Assembly (NCBI RefSeq): GCF_016859125.1
Contig: NZ_CP069338.1
Location: 1,860,001-1,924,000 of the forward strand
Direction: 5' to 3'
DNA from: Archangium violaceum
GTDB taxonomy: Bacteria > Myxococcota > Myxococcia > Myxococcales > Myxococcaceae
Length of the DNA: 64,000 bases
The position numbers and the translations under genes were made by a program. Positions 6,915 to 15,942 of the stretch are shown here, one piece after another (the first letter of the stretch is position 1; each line of letters starts with the position of its first letter). The notes under the pieces were generated by a model, which saw only the letters and a program-made list of their open reading frames with translations, searched no databases and was not told the DNA's origin.

Positions 6915-9740
6915 ATGCTGTTCCAAAACAAGGCATTCATGGTGGGCACCGCGGTCACCGTCCTCGTCTGCTTCGGATGGCTGGCCTCGGGTGGGCGGCT
7001 CCTGGTGGAGGTCGAGACCGCGATGCGGGATCCTGCGGGGTACCTCTCGCGGCTCGTCGAGGATCCACGTCTCTCCCTGTCACAAGCACAGAAGGACTCC
7101 GTCCGGAGGTTCGCGAGCCGGATGTCGCCCGAGCCGCGACAGGCGCCCGTACAGCAGCCCCTGATGAGGGAGGAGGACTGGACGACGACCGAGATGCAGG
7201 CGCTCGCCTCGGCGCTCGAACAGCTCAGCGTGCCGCCCTCCAGCGCCACGAAGGACGAGGTGCTCGCGGACCCGGCCAGGATCGCGGCCGTGGTGACCGA
7301 CACCCAGCTCCGGTTGCAGGCGCTCCATCAGCGGCTCCTCGGGGAGTTCGCGGAGACGGAGCAGCGCCTGCTCTCGGCCAGACTACCGGCGGTCATCCTC
7401 GCCCGCCACGAGGCCGCCCGGCTCGACTACGAGAAAGGCTTCGAGGAGGTATCGCGAGGGTTGGAGGTCGCGGCGCGGAGCCAGGAGCCCAGGGAGGTGG
7501 AGGCGGCGCTCGCCTCGGTGGTGGGGCTCCTGCGGCGGAGCACGAGCGAGCCAGCACATCGCTCGCTCGACCTCTCGCGACTCCCCTTCCGCAACGCCCA
7601 GCCCGTTCAGCGGGAGCCGCTGACGGCTTCAACGGAGGCCGGGCTCCGCGCCTCCGCCGCGAGCCCGACGCCCACACCCGATGACCTGGCGGCGAACGAG
7701 GACGTGCAGCTGACCGAGGAGCTCAAGGCCCTGGCGGCCTCGCTCGAGAACGAGCCGGCGCGAATCTACGACTGGGTCCGCAACAACATCGCGTTCGTTC
7801 CCACCTACGGCTCCGTCCAGGGCGCGCAGATGACGCTCGTGGCCAGGCGCGGCAACGCGTTCGACACGGCGAGCCTCCTGATCGCCCTGCTGCGAGCCGC
7901 TGGAATCCCCGCCCGGTATGTCACGGGAACCATCGAGGTCCCCGTGGCCGAGGTGATGAACTGGGTGGGTGGAGTCGCGAGTGCCGACGTGGCGCAGCAA
8001 CTCCTGGGGCAGGGCGGCGTGCCGAACGTCGGCCTGATTCGCGATGGGACGCTCACCCATATCCGCCTCGAGCACGTCTGGGTCGAGGCATTCATCGACT
8101 ACATCCCGAGCCGCGGCGCGGTGCAGCACGAGGGCGATACCTGGGTGCCCATGGACGCGGCCTTCAAGCTCCACACCTTCACCGCCCGGTCCAACCTCTT
8201 CACCGACGTTCCGATCGACTCCCTCCTCGCGCCGGGCGACAAGCTGTTCGACCTCGACGAGCGCCTCGGGAAGATCACCAACGTCGACGTTCAACCCCTG
8301 GACGAGCGGCTGGCGGTCTGGGCGGAGCAGAGCGACACGTATCTCCTCTCCCATGGCATCGAGGGGACGGTGGACGGACTGCTGGGAGGGAAGAAGATCT
8401 CACAGGAGACGCACACCATCTTCCCCGGCTCCCTTCCGTATGAAGTCATCACGCGGCAGGGCGCGGTGAGCACACTTCCCGCGCGCCTCCGTCACTCGGT
8501 GAGGCTCGAGGGGTATGCCTCGCAGCTCGATCGGGCCTTCGGAAGCCCGTCCTTCTCGTTCCAGCTGAGCCTGCCCGCGTTGAACAGCCGGCGGCTGAGT
8601 CTCCAGTTCGATCCGGCCACGCAGGCCGATGCCGACACCCTGACGGCGGCGCGCAACAGCGGGGCGAGCGCGCTTCCCGTGTACCTCGTCCAGGTCGTCC
8701 CGGTGCTCGAGCTCGACGGCGTCCCGGTGAGCACGGGCAGCCCGGTGGGCATGGGGAGGAGCTACTTCCTCGACGCGGTGCTTCAAGCCCCCGAGGGGGC
8801 GACGACGGTTCCCTTCCAGGTGACCGCGGGAGACGAGATCGTCGTCGGCATCACGGGCAACGGCGTCACGAAGGAGGTCGTCGAGAAGCGGTTCGCGGCG
8901 AACCCGGTGGACAACGCACCGGAGTACCTGCACCAGGTACAGCTCCACTACTGGACGGAGTGCGACGCACTGGGCGAGGTCGCCGCCAGGTCGCTCGGCG
9001 TGCACATGCTGCGGCTGCCCTCCGTGGGCGTCTTCAGTTCCCCGCTCTCGGTGTCCCTGCTCTTCGGCGTGCCCAGGGCGGGCGTCTACCAGAGCCGGAA
9101 CATGGACGTGAGACAGTCCCTCATCGGCGCGGCAGGCGAGGACCCATCGCGCGTCATCGCCTTCATGAAGCAGGCGGGGCTCCAGGGGTCGTATCTGGAG
9201 GGCGCCGTGTTCGACCAACTCCGGAGCGACTCCGACCCCGGCAGCCGGGGGTTCTCGGCCGTCCACCTCATCTCGGCCGCGACGGCACAAGGGGTTCCCA
9301 TCTACCACATCACGTCCGCCAACGCGTCGTCCGCGCTGCCGATGCTGGCGCTCGACTCCGAGGTGGAGAGCGACATCCAGACGGCCCTGAGTCAGGGCAA
9401 GACGGTGCTCGTCCCGGAGAAGGAAATCGACCTCGGCCCGTGGAGGGGGGTCGGCTACATCATCCAGGATGAGACGACGGGGGCTGGCGCCTACATGATT
9501 TCCGGAGGACTCGCGGGCGGCGGGCTGACGGACTGCCTGCGGGAGCTGGTGCCGATCTTCGAGCTGGTGCTCTTCCTCATCCTCGCCATCCTCCTGGCGA
9601 TCCTCATCATCCTGCTCCTGAACGCGGCAGCCGCCGCACTGGCGGGACTGGTGGGAGCCGCCGGGGCGGCCGCGGCGTTCTCGCTCTTCCTGCTGAGCTT
9701 GAGGGGGTTCAGTCCGTTGGGTTCGGGATTGGAAGCCTGA
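6915..9740 (+). CDS. Large exported transglutaminase-fold protein lacking the catalytic cysteine
   Basis: 941 residues, starting 25 bases after the immunity-like gene. A membrane anchor or signal lies at residues ~7-27 (FMVGTAVTVLVCFGWLASGG). A coiled, Glu/Arg-rich region follows to ~260. The transglutaminase-like core is at ~275-420: RIYDWVRNNI, then GNAFDTASLLIALLRAAGIPARYVTG (residues ~313-338, shown here only to identify the fold), HVWVEAF (His ~387) and MDAAFK (Asp ~413). The position normally held by the nucleophilic Cys is Ala (GNAF), so classical acyl transfer is unlikely. The C-terminus has two hydrophobic helices (~880-930) and a Gly/Ala-rich end. Related proteins that I recall sit beside Rhs or toxin genes. 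The 3' end overlaps the convergent methyltransferase gene by 32 bases. Confidence 0.8.
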   Translation: MLFQNKAFMVGTAVTVLVCFGWLASGGRLLVEVETAMRDPAGYLSRLVEDPRLSLSQAQKDSVRRFASRMSPEPRQAPVQQPLMREEDWTTTEMQALASALEQLSVPPSSATKDEVLADPARIAAVVTDTQLRLQALHQRLLGEFAETEQRLLSARLPAVILARHEAARLDYEKGFEEVSRGLEVAARSQEPREVEAALASVVGLLRRSTSEPAHRSLDLSRLPFRNAQPVQREPLTASTEAGLRASAASPTPTPDDLAANEDVQLTEELKALAASLENEPARIYDWVRNNIAFVPTYGSVQGAQMTLVARRGNAFDTASLLIALLRAAGIPARYVTGTIEVPVAEVMNWVGGVASADVAQQLLGQGGVPNVGLIRDGTLTHIRLEHVWVEAFIDYIPSRGAVQHEGDTWVPMDAAFKLHTFTARSNLFTDVPIDSLLAPGDKLFDLDERLGKITNVDVQPLDERLAVWAEQSDTYLLSHGIEGTVDGLLGGKKISQETHTIFPGSLPYEVITRQGAVSTLPARLRHSVRLEGYASQLDRAFGSPSFSFQLSLPALNSRRLSLQFDPATQADADTLTAARNSGASALPVYLVQVVPVLELDGVPVSTGSPVGMGRSYFLDAVLQAPEGATTVPFQVTAGDEIVVGITGNGVTKEVVEKRFAANPVDNAPEYLHQVQLHYWTECDALGEVAARSLGVHMLRLPSVGVFSSPLSVSLLFGVPRAGVYQSRNMDVRQSLIGAAGEDPSRVIAFMKQAGLQGSYLEGAVFDQLRSDSDPGSRGFSAVHLISAATAQGVPIYHITSANASSALPMLALDSEVESDIQTALSQGKTVLVPEKEIDLGPWRGVGYIIQDETTGAGAYMISGGLAGGGLTDCLRELVPIFELVLFLILAILLAILIILLLNAAAAALAGLVGAAGAAAAFSLFLLSLRGFSPLGSGLEA

Positions 9741-10806
9741 CGAGCCCGTAGAGGGTGGTGACCTCGCGGGAGCGCGCCGCGTGGAGCGGGTCGGACTTGT
9801 CCTTCGCCTTCGAGTGGCGCGCCGGGGTCGACCTCTTCCACTTCACCACGAGCCCCCGGCGCGCGAGCTCCTGGTCGAGCCAATCCGCGGAGCGCAGCCC
9901 GAGCAGCACCGCCAGGTCGGAGAGGATCAGCAGCCCCTCGCCCCCCGGGTTGAGGTGCTCGGCCAGCCCCTCGAGAAAGCCGAGGAGGAAGCGGTTGTCC
10001 TCGTCGAACACCGCGCGGTCGACACGGTTCTTCGGCGGCTCGGGGAGCCACGGCGGATTGCTCACGACGAGGTCCGCCCTGCCGGGAGGGAAGAGGTCGC
10101 CCTGGATGACCTCGAAGCGCTTGGACAGGCCCAGCCGCTCGGCGTTCTCCCGAGCGCAGGCCACGGCCCGCTCATCACAGTCGGTCGCCGTCACCGAGCT
10201 CGCTCCACGTTGTAGGAGCAGGAACGAGAGCACCCCGGTCCCCGTCCCCACGTCGAACACCTTCTTGCCCTTCACGTCGGTGACGGAGAGGAGCAGCTCG
10301 ACATAGTCGGTGCGCGTGGGCAGGTAGACGCCGTAGTGCGGATGAATCCGGCCCTCGAGCCCGGGCACGGAGAGGCCCTTGCGGCGCCACTCCGCGGCTC
10401 CGAGCATGCCGATCAGCGTCTTCAGGGAGACCACGGTCCTGTCGGCGTCGGGCTCGCCCCACACCCACCGGCAGGCCTCGGCGACGTCGGGAGCACGCCG
10501 CAGCTCGAGCCGGTAGGAGCGGTCGAGCGCCACCACGATGCGCGAGAGCGTCTCATGCTCGAGTTGCCGCGCGCGGCGTTCGGCCCGGAAGGCCTCGAGG
10601 GGCGAGCGCGCCGCTGGGGGAGCGGGGAGGCGGCGGCCCATGGCCGCGAGGAGCTGTTTCGCGTTCTGGAAATCACCCGTGTAGAGCAGGTGCTCGCCGC
10701 GCCGGACGCGTCGCAACGCGGCGTCGGCGGTGAGGCGATCATCGACAGGAGAGAGTCGCGACGGGGCTGGCTCGTCGCTCTCGGAACGCCAGCTGAAGGG
10801 ATTCAC
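9709..10806 (-). CDS. Class I SAM-dependent methyltransferase with NPPW motif
   Basis: 365 residues from a GTG at 10806, preceded on the minus strand by AGAGGTAGAG; a longer frame from 10962 would cover the upstream pseudogene and lacks conservation signs. The C-terminal half has motif I VFDVGTGTGVLSF, an acidic post-I residue (TATDCD), and VVSNPPWLPEP (motif IV), which is typical of N-methyltransferases acting on Gln, adenine or guanine (HemK/PrmC and RsmC families). The N-terminal ~140 residues are charged and helical and not recognised. The pattern fits a nucleic-acid or protein N-methyltransferase in the cytosol; the substrate is unknown. The start overlaps the end of the pseudogene upstream (GTGA at 10803-10806), so it may once have been co-translated with it. 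Its 3' end overlaps the oppositely directed gene at 9740. Confidence 0.75.
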   Translation of the reverse strand: MNPFSWRSESDEPAPSRLSPVDDRLTADAALRRVRRGEHLLYTGDFQNAKQLLAAMGRRLPAPPAARSPLEAFRAERRARQLEHETLSRIVVALDRSYRLELRRAPDVAEACRWVWGEPDADRTVVSLKTLIGMLGAAEWRRKGLSVPGLEGRIHPHYGVYLPTRTDYVELLLSVTDVKGKKVFDVGTGTGVLSFLLLQRGASSVTATDCDERAVACARENAERLGLSKRFEVIQGDLFPPGRADLVVSNPPWLPEPPKNRVDRAVFDEDNRFLLGFLEGLAEHLNPGGEGLLILSDLAVLLGLRSADWLDQELARRGLVVKWKRSTPARHSKAKDKSDPLHAARSREVTTLYGLVRLPIPNPTD

Positions 10807-11992
10807 GCGGGGTACTCTACCTCTGGAGGTTGGGAAGGGCGTGGGTCGATCTCGAGGGCATCGACGTAGCACCAGCCCCAGTGCTCTCCCGGCTCGAAGG
10901 AGCGCATCAGCGGGTGTCCCGTGGCTCGAAGTGCCGCATCGCGTGCCGGCCGAAGGAGGCATTGCAGCAGCCCACGTGGCCGCACGTCAGGCACATCCTC
11001 AGGTTGTGCCAGCGCAGGTGCTGGGCCAGGCACTCCTCGCAGCCCGAGGTGCGCGGCAGCACGTCCCGCCGCAGCAGCGCCAGGTGCTCGCAGGCGGTGG
11101 CCGTGCCATGACGCAGCCCCCCCATCGTGCCCAGCATGCGCCTGGGACCGGAGACGGGGCCGTGCTCGGGCACGCCCTCGTGGCGCAGCGAGGCCAGCAA
11201 CGCGTTCATGACCTCCTCCGCCACGCCGCCCGCGTGCAGCACCCGGGTCACCGCCTCCAACGCCGTCTCGAACTCGCCGGCCACGATATCGCTCGCGCCC
11301 CGCTCGTGCGGCCCCTACCCCACCGAGCACCGACTTGCCCACCAGCACGCCCACCAGCAGCCCCGTCACCAGCAGCGGGTGAGCCAGGACGACGCGCACG
11401 TCGAAGAGCATGCCAATGGAGATGAAGAAGAGGCTGGCGAACGTCTCACGCAGCGGCAGCACGTCCGGCCAGGGCCTGGTAGCCGTAGTCGCTGTCGGCC
11501 AATGCCACCCCGGCCATGAAGGCCCCCAATGCCAGGGACAGGCCCGCCAGCGTGGCCAGCCAGGTGATGCTCGCGCCCAGCCCCAATACCGCCAGGAGGA
11601 AGAGCTCGCGCCGGCGCGTACCCGCCACCACCGCGAGCAGCGACGGCACCACCACCCGGCCGAAGACGACCGTGGCCACCACCAGCAGCGCCGCCTTGGC
11701 CAGCACCCAGGCGATGCCGGCCACGCCCACCTCCTGCCCGGCCAGCAGCGGGATGACGAGCATCATCGGCACCACGCACAGGTCCTGGAAGATGAGCGCG
11801 CACGCCTATCTGGGCCAGGGCCTCCAGGTGCCAGGTGTCATGCACCCAGTTGAAACCACTCGGGCCGATGAGCGCTCCCGCGGCGATGAGGCCGGCGATG
11901 GTGGGCAGGCGCAACCGGCTGAGCGCCAGGACCACCACCACCGCCACCCCGAAGACGACCACCAGTTCCTGGAGCAGCTCGGGAGTCTGCAT
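10803..11992 (-). pseudogene. Degraded CPA2 (KefB-type) cation/H+ antiporter with TrkA domain and UBP zinc finger
   Basis: Starts at ATG 11992 with a good N-terminus (TIAGLIAAGALIGPSG). At about 11800-11806 the frame jumps from ALAQIG straight to ALIFQDLCVVPMM, so about 80-90 residues of the membrane domain are missing and the frame is shifted. Near 11470 an extra G (GGCCGGACG) shifts the frame again; the downstream frame reads LPLRETFASLFFISIGM, a normal CPA2 helix. Near 11320 the sequence passes from GKSVLGG to GASDIVAGEFETALE, the usual end of a TrkA-N domain, so the last helices and most of the RCK domain are gone. Finally a zf-UBP domain (CEECLAQHL, MCLTCGHVGCC) is broken near 10923 by loss of one base; the other frame continues TGHPLMRSFEPGEHW to the stop. 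At least four lesions make it non-functional. Confidence 0.85.
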
Positions 11993-12048
11993 GGACGCGC
12001 CTCCGCGTCTCACACTCCCCTAACGCACGGCCGCGTCTCGCGCCGGGC

Positions 12049-13380
12049 TCAGCGCTCGAAGTCCACGCCCACTCCCAGGCCACCCGTGAAGCCATGCATC
12101 AGAGTGCCATCCGCCTGCGGGAAGAGCTCCGTGCCTCCCGTGACGACGCCGTAGAGCGCGGGCAGGAAGCGGTGACGCAGCTCGAGCGCCGCGGAGTAGC
12201 GCGGCTTGACGGTGAGGTCGGTGAGGATGACGCGCAGCTCGCCCCGCGTCTTGCCCCCGGGCAACTGCGCCTGGAGCACGGCGTCCGCGTCCACCCGGCC
12301 CGTGGAGACGAAGTACTCGCCGGACGCGCTGGCGCTCAACTCCAGGTCCTCCGGCCCACCCTGGCTCACCAGCGCCGCCACCTCGCCGTAGCCGGAGAAG
12401 GTCCCCGGCAGCACCTCCTCGGCGAGCGGCTGCTCGCGCAGACCCACGCCGGAGAAGCGCGCGAACTCGTAGCCCGCGCCGAAGAAGCCGAAGCGGAAGC
12501 GGCCGCCCTGGCGCCGGGCCTCCAGCCGGCCGGTGATGTCCACCATCTGCTGCGGCTTGCCCCGCACCACCACGCCGAGCGCCGCGCCGTACTCCGGCTC
12601 CGACTCGATGAGCGTGTCCGCCCGCGCGCCCGCCGCCGCCTGCAGCCACAGATGGAGCGTCTCGCTCCTCAACACGCCCGCCTGCAGTCCGACACTCGCC
12701 GCGGAGAGCGAGGGCGACGTGCCACCGCCCTCACCGAAGTCGTGCGCCACATCCACCGAGAGCAGGAAGCGATCGAAGGCCGTCTCCGTGTTGCTCAGCA
12801 CGCGGCCCAGGTCCAACCGGAACTCGCCGGCGAAGAGGCGCCTGGCCAGCACGTCACTGGCGAAGAGCTCCACCCGGGTGGGGCCGAGGTACGCGGTGAA
12901 GTTGGCGCCCGCGGGGTGGTAGTCCGGTGAAATCCGGTTGTGGTAGCGGTTCACCAGCCAGCCCGCCCCGAGCGTGTACGTGGAGAAGGCGCCCGCGCGC
13001 AGCTGGAAGCGGCCGTCGTCCCGACCGATGCGCAGCCCGCGCAGAATCTGTGCGAAGTCGCTGGCCTCGTCCCAGTCCTGGCGACGCAGCCGGCCGCTGT
13101 AGTCCGGCCCCGTCTGCTTCGGCTCCTGGTCCCACAGGTTCAGGCGCAAGGGCGCGCCCAGCTCGAACTCGAATTCCTCGCCGCCCCTCACCCCCAGGCG
13201 GGGGAACGCGACCCCGAAGATGTCCATCCCATTGGCGCCGCTCCCCGAGGGAAGGGCTTGTCCGCCCACCTCGAGGGCCGCGTGGAAGTGAACGCCATCT
13301 TCCGCGGGCGCTTCAGGAGTTTCGACGAGGGCCTTGGGGGCCTGCTGGAGCACGGAGGCAAGGAGGAGGGCACCAATCAT
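12049..13380 (-). CDS. Putative outer-membrane beta-barrel protein
   Basis: 443 residues. It starts with a short hydrophobic signal (MIGALLLASVLQQA) and then has alternating hydrophobic/polar strands across the whole length (for example FRFGFFGAGYEFARF, TETAFDRFLLSVDVAHDF, SAALELRHRFLPALY), as expected for a large barrel. It ends GVGVDFER, so the terminal aromatic is near but not at the end. No enzyme motif is seen. It stands alone, with 56 bases to the pseudogene start and 228 to the next gene. The specific family is not recognised. Confidence 0.65.
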   Translation of the reverse strand: MIGALLLASVLQQAPKALVETPEAPAEDGVHFHAALEVGGQALPSGSGANGMDIFGVAFPRLGVRGGEEFEFELGAPLRLNLWDQEPKQTGPDYSGRLRRQDWDEASDFAQILRGLRIGRDDGRFQLRAGAFSTYTLGAGWLVNRYHNRISPDYHPAGANFTAYLGPTRVELFASDVLARRLFAGEFRLDLGRVLSNTETAFDRFLLSVDVAHDFGEGGGTSPSLSAASVGLQAGVLRSETLHLWLQAAAGARADTLIESEPEYGAALGVVVRGKPQQMVDITGRLEARRQGGRFRFGFFGAGYEFARFSGVGLREQPLAEEVLPGTFSGYGEVAALVSQGGPEDLELSASASGEYFVSTGRVDADAVLQAQLPGGKTRGELRVILTDLTVKPRYSAALELRHRFLPALYGVVTGGTELFPQADGTLMHGFTGGLGVGVDFER

Positions 13381-13608
13381 GGCACGCCACTCTACCCCGC
13401 TTCCCGCCCGGCGCCCGGTGACAGGACTTCAAACACCCGCGAGCCTTGCTTCCTCGTAAACCGAGCAGCCAGGCCCCCTGGCTCTTTCGTGGGCCCCGGC
13501 CCGCGTCCAGAGGGTGCGTCCGGGAACGAGGCCCCACCTCGCCCCCCACTCCCCCACTCCCCTCTCACCCGGTCCCCCCTGGACGCGGGCCGCTGCCCCG
13601 AACCTCTC

Positions 13609-13851
13609 TCAGCCAACGAAGACGATCTGCTTGCCCGTCGCCACGGACATGGAGCGCGACGACACCAGCTTCGCGGCGGCCGTCGCCTCACCGGCCACAT
13701 CGAAGGCCGCGGCGATCAAATCCCCCAGCGTCACCTGCACCTTGCGCACCGACCGGCTCGCCTTCGCCTTCGCGACCGCCCGCCCCGCCGTGCCCTTCAC
13801 CTGACGCGCCACCCGATTCATCACCTGTCCACGCCGCTGGGTCTTCGCCAT
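13609..13851 (-). CDS. Small basic protein of unknown function
   Basis: 80 residues from the ATG at 13851, preceded by AGAGGGAAGGG; longer in-frame starts have no RBS. The N-terminal half is strongly basic (TQRRGQVMNRVARQVKG, then KAKASRSVRKV). The C-terminal half is Ala-rich and helical (LGDLIAAAFDVAGEATAAAKL). Basic head and amphipathic tail could mean nucleic-acid association, but nothing is diagnostic. I recall similar short hypothetical proteins in other myxobacteria without a known role. Confidence 0.6.
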   Translation of the reverse strand: MAKTQRRGQVMNRVARQVKGTAGRAVAKAKASRSVRKVQVTLGDLIAAAFDVAGEATAAAKLVSSRSMSVATGKQIVFVG

Positions 13852-14206
13852 GGTTCGCCCTTCCCTCTGGTCTGGGTTGTCTGTCCCGCCGCCGACGCCC
13901 CACGCCGCCGCCTTCACGCCAAACCCTCAGAGCAACCCGCGTGCCCGCGCACAACCTCCTGGAATCACAAGAGGCCTACAGGGTGGGAGTCCCGCGAGCG
14001 GCATGCCATGGACTGTCATTTCTACCGAAGAGGGGGTGAGCGACCCCGGAACGAATGACCGGGACCGACACCCGCGGAGACGCACGCACCCGGCGCGGGA
14101 CATGTCACCCAGACGACGTGCCACCGGAACCCAGGGGTGGGGTCAGCTGCCCGCCGGACCGGGGATGGCGTCTACTTCTGGTCCTCCACGAGCCCAGAGG
14201 TCCAGC
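13852..14206. other. Intergenic region between divergent genes
   Basis: 355 bases between the small basic protein (minus) and the gene at 14207 (plus). Frames are open on the plus strand but show no sensible protein. It presumably contains both promoters. No clear promoter boxes, hairpin or repeat was identified. Confidence 0.4.
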
Positions 14207-14755
14207 ATGAGCAATCGGGTCATTCCCCCCGAAGTCGAGGTGTTGGGTCAGTCCATCATGGCGATGATTGGAGGGATGGAGCTCCTCCAGGCGAGGGCGC
14301 AGAGAATCCTGGCGGAGAACGGAATCCCCCAGCTCGAGCCCATGCGCTGGTACTCCATGCGCAAGGCCATCACCGCCATCCAGAGCATCGAGCAGAAGAT
14401 TGGCCCGGTGACGATGCGGGCGGTGGGCCGGAAGATTCCGGAGCACGCGAAGTTCCCCTCGAACATCCGCCTCCTGGAGGACGCGCTGCGCTCGCTCGAC
14501 GTGGCCTACCAGATGAACCACCGGGGACAGCAGAGCGGCAACATCGGCGGCTATCGCTTCGAGCCCGCGAAGGGAGGGCGCGGCGGCCACATGATCTGCG
14601 ACAACCCCTACCCGTGTAACTTCGACCACGGAATCGTCGAGGCGCTGTGCGAGCGCTTCCGGCCGAAGGACGCGATGTGGGTGCGCGTCGAGCACGACCC
14701 CCAGAGCTGCCGCCAGAAGGGGGACTTCGCCTGCACGTACCAGATGACCTGGTGA
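14207..14755 (+). CDS. Conserved hypothetical protein, possibly V4R/heme-NO-binding-like
   Basis: 182 residues from the ATG at 14207, after CAGAGG. An open frame extends far upstream but its content is low-complexity. Layout: N-terminal helices including MRWYSMRKAI, then GPVTMRAVGRKIPEHAKFP, a tight glycine-containing middle, and a C-terminal half with ICDNPYPCNFDHGI (residues ~130-143), VRVEHDPQSCRQKGDFAC and a final YQMTW. The NPYPC-x-FD-x-GI followed by HD...CR..G...C arrangement resembles 4-vinyl-reductase/HNOB-fold sensor domains. I offer that only as a possibility. No neighbour supports a pathway. Confidence 0.5.
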   Translation: MSNRVIPPEVEVLGQSIMAMIGGMELLQARAQRILAENGIPQLEPMRWYSMRKAITAIQSIEQKIGPVTMRAVGRKIPEHAKFPSNIRLLEDALRSLDVAYQMNHRGQQSGNIGGYRFEPAKGGRGGHMICDNPYPCNFDHGIVEALCERFRPKDAMWVRVEHDPQSCRQKGDFACTYQMTW

Positions 14756-14764
14756 GCGCGGGCG

Positions 14765-15226
14765 CTACTTCGCGGGAGGCGAGGAGAGGACGAGGATGAG
14801 CTCGCCGCCCACGTGCTTGCCAACGTTCTGATAGACGGAGCCCTGGCGGCCCAGCTCCACGTCCATGCCGCCGCCCTGGGGCACCTCCACGCGGAGGGTG
14901 GCGGTATCGCCCTGCATGCGCAGCAACTTCAGCGAGGCGTTGGCGCCATTGGGCAGCTTCACCTCGGTGGCATCCTTGCTGCCCACCTCCAGCGTCTGCT
15001 GCGACAGGCGCTTGAAGGAGGTGAAGTTGAAGTTCTGCCGCTGGAAGGTCTCCTTCATCTTCTGGAGCTGCGGCGGATCCACCTCGGTGCCCCTGCGGGA
15101 GACGAGCACCACCTCCACCTGCACCTTGAGCTTCTCCTCCTGGGCCTGGGCCGCCGCCGACGACAGGAACAACCCCAGCAGGGCCAGGGTCGGCAGGGCC
15201 GCCGGCATGCGCATCGTCATCGTCAC
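14765..15226 (-). CDS. Small exported protein, last gene of the ECF sigma operon
   Basis: 153 residues with an N-terminal signal peptide (PTLALLGLFLSSAAAQAQ). The mature part is a short beta-rich domain (LKVQVEVVLVSRRG, EVKLPNGANASLKLLRMQG, ATLRVEVPQGGGMDVEL). No family is recognised. The start overlaps the stop of the anti-sigma gene (ATGA at 15223-15226), so it belongs to the same transcript as the sigma factor and anti-sigma factor. A periplasmic sensor or effector of that system is a reasonable inference; sequence alone does not show which. Confidence 0.65.
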   Translation of the reverse strand: MTMTMRMPAALPTLALLGLFLSSAAAQAQEEKLKVQVEVVLVSRRGTEVDPPQLQKMKETFQRQNFNFTSFKRLSQQTLEVGSKDATEVKLPNGANASLKLLRMQGDTATLRVEVPQGGGMDVELGRQGSVYQNVGKHVGGELILVLSSPPAK

Positions 15227-15873
15227 AGCTCTCCTCCCTTGGGGGGATCGACCTGCTGGGCCGGGTCCTTCTTCTTCTTCACCGGCTCCCCGTCCAGCTC
15301 GTCCGAGTCGTCGTCGGGCCTGCCCTGGGGCTGGGCCGACGAGGCATCGTGCGCCGGCTGCGAGTCCTGGTCCATCATCCAGATGATGGTGTTGCCATCA
15401 TCGGACTCGAGCACCACCGGAGCCACCTTGGCGCCCTCGGAGGCCCGGACGGCGCGCACCCGCATCCGGTCGGCGCCGTAGCCCATGGGCGCGTCGTTCT
15501 GGCTCGCCAGGAGCGGCACGAGGACCAGCACCAGCACGGCCGCCGTGGCCAGCGAGGAGACCATGGCGGTGCGGTGGTAGAGGAACATCTCGGAGAACGA
15601 GATGCGCAGCCGCTCGAGCAGGGGCGGACGCTCGGGCGTCACCCGGGCCATGACGCGCTGGGTGAAGTCCTTGAAGTCCACCTCGTCCACCGCCATCTCG
15701 AGCCCCACGCGCAGCAGCGCGGACTCGGCGCGCAGATCCGCCGCCCGGCTGGCGCAGTCACGGCAGGCGGCCAGGTGACGCTCGACGTTGACGCGCTCGG
15801 CGGGGGACACTTCCCCGTCGATATAGGGAGACAGCAGTGGGACGAAGCGCTCGCACGCGGGATTTCCGGCCAT
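15223..15873 (-). CDS. Anti-sigma factor with zinc-binding motif and one membrane segment
   Basis: 216 residues from the ATG at 15873 (GTGAGG lies five bases upstream; a GTG at 15882 is also in frame). The N-terminus has CERFVPLLSPYIDGEVSP followed by HLAACRDCA, the H-x3-C-x2-C zinc-binding anti-sigma motif that clamps ECF sigma factors. A hydrophobic segment (residues ~105-125, MVSSLATAAVLVLVLVPLLA) separates it from an acidic/lysine-rich extracytoplasmic tail with a DDGNTIIWMM strand. It is an inner-membrane protein that would hold the sigma factor encoded 69 bases upstream until a signal releases it. Confidence 0.85.
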   Translation of the reverse strand: MAGNPACERFVPLLSPYIDGEVSPAERVNVERHLAACRDCASRAADLRAESALLRVGLEMAVDEVDFKDFTQRVMARVTPERPPLLERLRISFSEMFLYHRTAMVSSLATAAVLVLVLVPLLASQNDAPMGYGADRMRVRAVRASEGAKVAPVVLESDDGNTIIWMMDQDSQPAHDASSAQPQGRPDDDSDELDGEPVKKKKDPAQQVDPPKGGEL

Positions 15874-15942
15874 GTTCCTCACCCGGTGTAATGGGGGACT
15901 TGGAGGTTGGACGGCAGCACGGGAGCGATATTCCAGTCCCAG

